Position numbers and translations under genes: made by a program. From contig PMUP01000053.1 of assembly GCA_003166865.1 (NCBI GenBank), positions 37,150-100,743 on the forward strand: a stretch of DNA of 63,594 bases, written 5' to 3'. Numbering within the stretch: the first letter of the stretch is position 1; each line of letters starts with the position of its first letter. The DNA comes from Bryobacterales bacterium. Lineage in GTDB: Bacteria > Acidobacteriota > Terriglobia > Bryobacterales > Bryobacteraceae. Shown here piece after piece: positions 58,910-63,594 of the stretch. The notes under the pieces are model-generated. The model was given only the letters and a program-made list of their open reading frames with translations, had not been told where the DNA came from and ran no database searches.

Positions 58910-61378
58910 CTATTCCGTCCGCAGCGCCTCCACCGGATCCACGGCCGTCGCTCGCCGCGCCGGAAAATAACTCGCTAGCGCGGCGGCCAAGATCAGCACC
59001 GCGGAAACCGCGGCGTAGGTCACCGGGTCGAGTGCGGCGGTCTTGAAAAGCAACGACGACATCAGACGAGTGAGCCCGGCAGCCGCCACCAGGCCCAGCA
59101 CCGCGCCCACTGCCGCTAACAGCAAGCCCTGGCGCACGAACATTCTCTGCAGTCCGGCGGGCTGCGCTCCCAGCGCCATGCGAATGCCGATCTCGCGGGT
59201 CCGTTGCGTGACGGCGTAGGCGATGACGCCATAAATTCCCACCACGCCCAGCACTAGTGCCATTGCGCCCGCAATCGCGAGCAGCACCAGCGTGAACGAG
59301 GTTCGCGCCATCGACTCGTCGTATACATCCTTCAGCGTCCGCACGCGGAACACCGGCACACTTGCGTCGACGGACCAGATGGCCTTCCGCGCTTCAGCAA
59401 GAAAATTCTCGGTCCCGGCCCGATTGCTGCGAATCACGAACACGCCGTAGCGCGTGACGTGCACGGCGTCGAGCTCGAAATGGTCCAGCATGGCCGGCCA
59501 GTAGGCGAACGATGGCGCCTTCTGGTCCACGCCATTGTCGTAAACGTCAGCCACCACACCCACCACCTCGCGCCACTCGTCGTTCTGAAGTCCGCTTCGA
59601 ATTTGTTTTCCCAGCGCCGCGGCCGGCGAGCCCCACAGCTCTCGCGCCAGGTTTTCGGAAACCATCGCTACGTGGCGCTTGTCATAGACATCCGTCCAGG
59701 TGAAATCGCGCCCGGCGATGAAGGGCGTCCCGCCCGTTTTCAAAAACCCCGGCGAGATGTATCTGAAACCCCGAACCGGAGGAATTTGTCCCGGCGAATA
59801 CGTCTTGTCCCGCGCATAGAGCAGATCGCTCTGTTGGTTGATTCCTTCCAGCGGCGCGGCGCTCGCCCACCCGACTGAGGCGACGCCCGGAATCGCCGCC
59901 AGCTTGTCGAGCATGTCGTTCTCCATCCGCATCGCGCGCTCGGGTTCCTTCACCTGTGTGTCTGGAATCGAAATACGCATCAGTTGTACTTGCTCGGGGT
60001 GCGTGAATCCCGGCTGAACGCTCCGCAAAGCCTGGAACGTCCGAATCATGAGCCCGGATCCGATCAGCAGCACCAGCGCCAATCCCACTTGCGCCACCAC
60101 CAATGTGTTGCGCGCCCGGTGCCGTTCCCGGCCGTGGCTCATGGTGCGCCCGCCGCCACGCAGCCCTGAGGCCACCTGCGGCCCCGCGTACTTGATCGCG
60201 GGGATCAGGCCGAAGAAGAAGCCGGCCAGGAGCGAAACCACCAGAGTAAATCCCAATACCAGCGGATCGATCCCAATCTCGCCGAGCCGGGGCAAGGTGG
60301 CCGGTCCTTGAGCGACTAAGATCCGTAACGCCGCATTTGCTAACGCCAGTCCCAACGCTCCGCCCAATACGCTCAGAGTCAGGCTTTCTAGCAGCATCTC
60401 CCCGGCGATTCTCCCCCACCCGGCGCCCAGCGCGGCCCGGATCGCCAGTTCCTGTTGCCTGCTTTCGGCGCGCACCAATAGCAGATTGGCGACGTTGGCG
60501 CAGGCGATCAACAGCACCAGCCCGATAGTTCCCATCAGAACCCAGAGCGTGGCCCCGATGTCTCCCACCACTTCCTGCTTCAAGGGCTGAAGCTTGGGTG
60601 CAACGCGGGCGCTTTCAAATAGCTTTAGACTAAAACCGGGCGGCGGCGGCCACGACTTCAGCCAGATGGGGATCATCCTCGCTACGTCGGTGTTGGCCTG
60701 TTGCAGCGTGACGCCGGGTTTCAGCCGCGCGATACCCTGATAACTGAAATTCCCCAGGAAGATTTTGCTGCGGTCGAATTGCATCGGCAGGATCAGGTCC
60801 GCGCGGGAGTTGAGGAACCGGAAATTCTGCGGCATCACACCGATGATGGTGTGCGGCGTTGCATCCACCGTGAGCGTGCGTCCCACCGCGTTGGGGCTTC
60901 CAGCAAAGTGCCGCTGCCAGTAGCCGTAGGTCAGTATTACCGTGTCGCGCGCGCCTGGAGCGTCGTCAGCCTGGGAAAACCAGCGTCCCATCGCCGGCTG
61001 TACCTCGAGCGCGTTGAGTGTTCCGTAAGTGACATCCAGCGCTGAGACCTGCTCAGGTTCGCCCGCACCCGTCACGGTTACCCCGTCGTTCGACCACAGA
61101 CCGAACTCCTGAAAGGTTCGGCTCTGCTCGCGATACGTGAAATACATGGTGGGCGAGCAGTTCAGGTTTCCCGCGATCCCAGCCACGCCCGGCGCCACGT
61201 GCCAGACTCCTGCCAATTGCTGCGCTTCAGGATAGGGCAGCGGCTTGATCAGCACTCCATTGACAACGCTGAAGATAGCAGTGTTGGCGCCGATGCCGAG
61301 CGCCAGCATTACCAGGGCGACCAGGGTAAACATAGGGGCCCGTCCCAGTCGCCGAAAGACGTGTCGTAGGGATCTCAT
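58910..61378 (-). CDS. ADOP-family (acidobacterial duplicated orphan permease) ABC permease
   Basis: 822 residues with two MacB-like halves. The first has a membrane segment (FTLVALVMLALGIGANTAIF), a periplasmic domain, then VLMGTIGLVLLIACANVANL and others; the second has TLVVAQVGLALVLLIGSGLM, a periplasmic domain, and FTLVLLAIAGAMALVLGVVG with REIGIRMALGAQ. It ends VEALRTE. No ATPase is adjacent, as usual for this expanded family. Its stop codon TAG is supplied by the end of the adjacent IS; a displaced copy of the old end, with TAA, lies at 56894-56908. Confidence 0.94.
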   Translation of the reverse strand: MRSLRHVFRRLGRAPMFTLVALVMLALGIGANTAIFSVVNGVLIKPLPYPEAQQLAGVWHVAPGVAGIAGNLNCSPTMYFTYREQSRTFQEFGLWSNDGVTVTGAGEPEQVSALDVTYGTLNALEVQPAMGRWFSQADDAPGARDTVILTYGYWQRHFAGSPNAVGRTLTVDATPHTIIGVMPQNFRFLNSRADLILPMQFDRSKIFLGNFSYQGIARLKPGVTLQQANTDVARMIPIWLKSWPPPPGFSLKLFESARVAPKLQPLKQEVVGDIGATLWVLMGTIGLVLLIACANVANLLLVRAESRQQELAIRAALGAGWGRIAGEMLLESLTLSVLGGALGLALANAALRILVAQGPATLPRLGEIGIDPLVLGFTLVVSLLAGFFFGLIPAIKYAGPQVASGLRGGGRTMSHGRERHRARNTLVVAQVGLALVLLIGSGLMIRTFQALRSVQPGFTHPEQVQLMRISIPDTQVKEPERAMRMENDMLDKLAAIPGVASVGWASAAPLEGINQQSDLLYARDKTYSPGQIPPVRGFRYISPGFLKTGGTPFIAGRDFTWTDVYDKRHVAMVSENLARELWGSPAAALGKQIRSGLQNDEWREVVGVVADVYDNGVDQKAPSFAYWPAMLDHFELDAVHVTRYGVFVIRSNRAGTENFLAEARKAIWSVDASVPVFRVRTLKDVYDESMARTSFTLVLLAIAGAMALVLGVVGIYGVIAYAVTQRTREIGIRMALGAQPAGLQRMFVRQGLLLAAVGAVLGLVAAAGLTRLMSSLLFKTAALDPVTYAAVSAVLILAAALASYFPARRATAVDPVEALRTE

Positions 61379-61507
61379 GGAGGGTTATACGCGGGCGGCA
61401 CGAACTTGGTTCGGTCACAGAATCCAATTTTTTTAAATGATGGTCCCTGCCACGGCCGGGGCGCCAAACACCGATGGCAGCCTTAAGTCGCGGGCCTAGA
61501 CTGGGGC

Positions 61508-62101
61508 ATGAGCCTCCTCTCGCTAATTCCAGATATTACCGTCGAGATCGCTACGCGAATTATCCCCAACGCCCCCCGGGCCAATATCGAGTCGAATCTC
61601 CCGTTCGTTCTCAACGCGCTGGTCGCCCCCGAGCTTGCCGACAAGCCGATGATCCTGATGGCGCTCGCTACCATTTGTGCTGAGACCGGATCGTTCCTCC
61701 CGATCAGCGAATTCGAAAGCCGCTTCAACACTTCGTCCGGCGGCCATCCGTTTGACCTCTACGACTCCCGCGCCGACCTCGGCAACCAGGGCGCGCCCGA
61801 TGGCGAGCGCTTCAAAGGACGCGGCTTTATCCAGCTCACCGGCCGCGCCAACTACGCGCTACACAGCGCGGCCATCGGCCTTAGCAATCAACTCGTCGAA
61901 AATCCCGATCTTGCCAACCATCCCGACATCGCCGCCCGATTGCTTGCCAGTTTCCTCAAGACTCACGAAGAGCGCATCCGTGCCGCTCTCACAGCCAACG
62001 ATCTCCGCGAAGCTCGACGCCTCGTCAACGGCGGCTCACATGGACTCGATGCGTTCACCACAGCCTACAACACCGGCCTCGCCCTAATCCCCAACACCTA
62101 A
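61508..62101 (+). CDS. GH19 chitinase/lysozyme-like protein
   Basis: 197 residues without a signal peptide. ALATICAETGSFLPISE has the catalytic Glu; RFKGRGFIQLTGRANYALHS is the GH19 substrate-site signature; ARRLVNGGSHGLDAF is the family's end. It would cleave beta-1,4-linked GlcNAc polymers (peptidoglycan or chitin). Lack of an export signal recalls phage-type endolysins, so it may be of phage origin. Confidence 0.86.
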   Translation: MSLLSLIPDITVEIATRIIPNAPRANIESNLPFVLNALVAPELADKPMILMALATICAETGSFLPISEFESRFNTSSGGHPFDLYDSRADLGNQGAPDGERFKGRGFIQLTGRANYALHSAAIGLSNQLVENPDLANHPDIAARLLASFLKTHEERIRAALTANDLREARRLVNGGSHGLDAFTTAYNTGLALIPNT

Positions 62102-62145
62102 TCCCCAATCCCGGCCTCAGCCTGCGGTATATACTTCTAGCTATC

Positions 62146-63555
62146 GTGAGCATCCGCCTCTCCCTTCTGCTCTTCATCCTCTCCATCTCCATCTGCGCAC
62201 AACCCCGCCCGGAAGCTGGACCCTTCGACGCCTCTCGCATGGACATGCAGCCTGCTCCTTCGCAGGGCGTCGCCATACGCGCCGGCCGCTTGTTCGATTC
62301 CAAATCGGGCGCGATGCTCACCAACCAAGTCATCCTTATTAAAGGCGATCGCATCACCGCCGCCGGCCCCGCCGATCGCGTCCCGATTCCGTCCGGCGCG
62401 ATGGTCATCGATCTCAGCCGCGCTACCGTCCTGCCCGGCTTGATCGATCGCCACGTGCATCTGATGCAGGAGCAGCAGCCCAACGACGCCCGCGCCGCGT
62501 TCTCCGGCTGGAACTACGCGCTCAAGGATCTCAACGCAGGTTTCACCACGCTGCAGGACATGGGCTCGCCCTACACCTACGCAACCGTCGAGCTGCGGGA
62601 TGCCATCAACAAAGGTCAAGTCCCCGGACCGCGTTTGCAGGTGGCCGGTCCCCAACTGAATCCGCGCGCCGCTGGCTATTATCCCGCGCCGTCCGTTGTC
62701 ACTCCGTTCAGCCAAACCGCTGGCCCCAACGCGTTCCAGCTCTCGGGCGACGTCAACTCTCCATGGTTAGCGCGTGCGGCTGTCCGCGAGCACTCGCACT
62801 ATGGCGTCGACTGGATCAAAGTTTACGAGACCGAAGATTACGAAGGCGGTGGTTATCCCGACCCCTCCGGCGCTGGTGCCTTCACGCCCGATGGCAAAAT
62901 GATCAACGTTCCATCGCTCACGCTCGAAGAGAATCAGGCCATCGTCGACGAAGCGCACCGCCGCGGCCTCCGAGTCGCTTGCCACGCCTATGGCGGCGAA
63001 GGCTTGCGCAATTGCCTTGAGGCGGGCGTCGACATGCCCATGCACGTGATCGTCGGCGTCACCGGTGCCGAAGGCCTCGACGACGAGACCATCCGCTTGT
63101 TCAAGAAGCCCCTTTGGGACGGCACCCAGCGCCCCGTCATGCAAACGCTTTGGGATTTGATCGGCGACATGGAAGCACGCGACCTCAAGGCCTCGGGCGG
63201 CCACACCACGCGTTTTCGCCTCACCGAAATGAGCTTCAAACGCCTGGTCGCAGCCGGCGTGAAGGAAGTTTTTGGCAGCGGCGCATATACCAACGGCCAC
63301 GGCGTGCAAGCCTTCCAGTTCGCCTACTACGTGAAGTGGGGGATGACGCCCGCCCAGGCTTTGCAAATGGCCACCAGCTCCGCGGCCGAAAGCCTCAGCT
63401 TTGAATTGGCGAAGCAAGTTGGGAGCGTGGACGCGGGCAAGTACGCCGACTTGATCGCCGTCGCGGGCGACCCGCTCGCCGACATCACCGAGATGCAGCG
63501 AGTGAAATTTGTCATGAAAGGTGGAGTGGTTTTTCGAAATGAGATCAAACAATAA
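62146..63555 (+). CDS. Secreted amidohydrolase (imidazolonepropionase/prolidase-like)
   Basis: 469 residues, GTG start, signal peptide LSLLLFILSISICAQ. Amidohydrolase metal site GLIDRHVHLM (HxH) near residue 100, DWIKVYETEDYEGGG (Lys region) near 220, VACHAYGGEGLRNCLEAGVD near 280 and GSGAYTNGHGVQAFQFAYYV near 380; the end GKYADLIAVAGDPL is typical. It probably hydrolyses dipeptides or a cyclic amide in the periplasm. Confidence 0.9.
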   Translation: MSIRLSLLLFILSISICAQPRPEAGPFDASRMDMQPAPSQGVAIRAGRLFDSKSGAMLTNQVILIKGDRITAAGPADRVPIPSGAMVIDLSRATVLPGLIDRHVHLMQEQQPNDARAAFSGWNYALKDLNAGFTTLQDMGSPYTYATVELRDAINKGQVPGPRLQVAGPQLNPRAAGYYPAPSVVTPFSQTAGPNAFQLSGDVNSPWLARAAVREHSHYGVDWIKVYETEDYEGGGYPDPSGAGAFTPDGKMINVPSLTLEENQAIVDEAHRRGLRVACHAYGGEGLRNCLEAGVDMPMHVIVGVTGAEGLDDETIRLFKKPLWDGTQRPVMQTLWDLIGDMEARDLKASGGHTTRFRLTEMSFKRLVAAGVKEVFGSGAYTNGHGVQAFQFAYYVKWGMTPAQALQMATSSAAESLSFELAKQVGSVDAGKYADLIAVAGDPLADITEMQRVKFVMKGGVVFRNEIKQ

Positions 63556-63556
63556 T

Positions 63557-63594
63557 ATGACCCGGCGATCTTTCGCCGCCGCTGCTGCTGCTGT
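63557..63594 (+). CDS. Start of a protein with twin-arginine signal, cut by the window edge
   Basis: ATG at 63557 opens MTRRSFAAAAAA, a typical Tat signal beginning (RRSF), and runs off the right end. It starts just after the amidohydrolase stop, so the two may form an operon. The product cannot be told. Confidence 0.55.
   Translation, partial: MTRRSFAAAAAA

Larger units (their letters stand above)
56909..58912. mobile_element. IS1-like transposon carrying two passenger genes
   Basis: Terminal inverted repeats TAGTGCGCTAA (56909-56919) and TTAGCGCACTA (58902-58912) match over 11 bp. Flanking direct repeats TTCCGTCCGCGG (56897-56908) and TTCCGTCCGCAG (58913-58924) match at 11 of 12 positions. 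Inside are the transposase and two small genes. The right end supplies the stop codon of the ADOP gene. 2004 bp in all. Confidence 0.72.

Overview
The window looks like a chromosomal segment of an Acidobacteriota bacterium, probably of the Solibacter/Bryobacter type. The signs are an acidobacterial VWFA-type secreted protein, an 822-residue ADOP-style permease, two long Ser/Thr kinases with WD40/TolB-like C-termini, a PEP-CTERM protein, a DUF2934-type protein, a BON lipoprotein and evenly high GC. The host assignment is inference from gene families; no rRNA is present.

Layout. (1) 1-15953 is core-like: a partial thymidine phosphorylase, an FHA protein, a tightly overlapping minus-strand operon (fused MoaD-MoaE, VWFA protein, Hfq/Sm-like protein, inositol monophosphatase, NimA-like flavoprotein), an M20 peptidase, a three-gene operon of unknown function (GNAT-like protein, HExxH metallopeptidase, ATP-grasp ligase), a YheT-like hydrolase, two MacB-like permeases, an arabinose-5-phosphate isomerase and tRNA-Gly(TCC). 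(2) 16086-44839 is a composite integrated region inside a tRNA-Thr(TGT) gene. The 5' half of that tRNA lies at 16055-16099 and the 3' half at 44826-44870. A second 5' half lies at 32045-32082, directly after a tyrosine integrase, and divides the region. Element I (about 16.0 kb) carries metabolic cargo: VOC protein, beta-propeller, PEP-CTERM protein, PQQ-type sugar dehydrogenase, nitronate monooxygenase, DNA ligase, broken kinase and a PsiD-like decarboxylase. Element II (about 12.8 kb) carries satellite- or plasmid-like genes: PrimPol-helicase, AlpA-like regulator, second integrase, GIY-YIG nuclease and many unknown small genes. Element II also carries a complete but different tRNA-Thr(TGT) at 32260-32332. 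(3) 44887-63594 is core-like again: secreted proteins, acyltransferase plus MFS carrier, a stress-protein cluster, tandem Ser/Thr kinases, an IS1-like transposon with two passenger genes, the ADOP permease, a GH19-like protein and an amidohydrolase.

How it fits together. Joining the left 5' half to the right 3' half at a shared 14-bp core rebuilds a perfect tRNA-Thr cloverleaf, so excision of about 28.7 kb would heal the gene. While both elements are present, no copy of this tRNA in the window is intact except the foreign one in element II. That suggests the element replaces an essential tRNA it has destroyed. An older decayed integrase 3' end just left of the first tRNA half, and matching putative integrase arm sites near both ends of element I, point to serial accretion at one site. 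The other main candidate for an undescribed system is the operon at 6540-10151.
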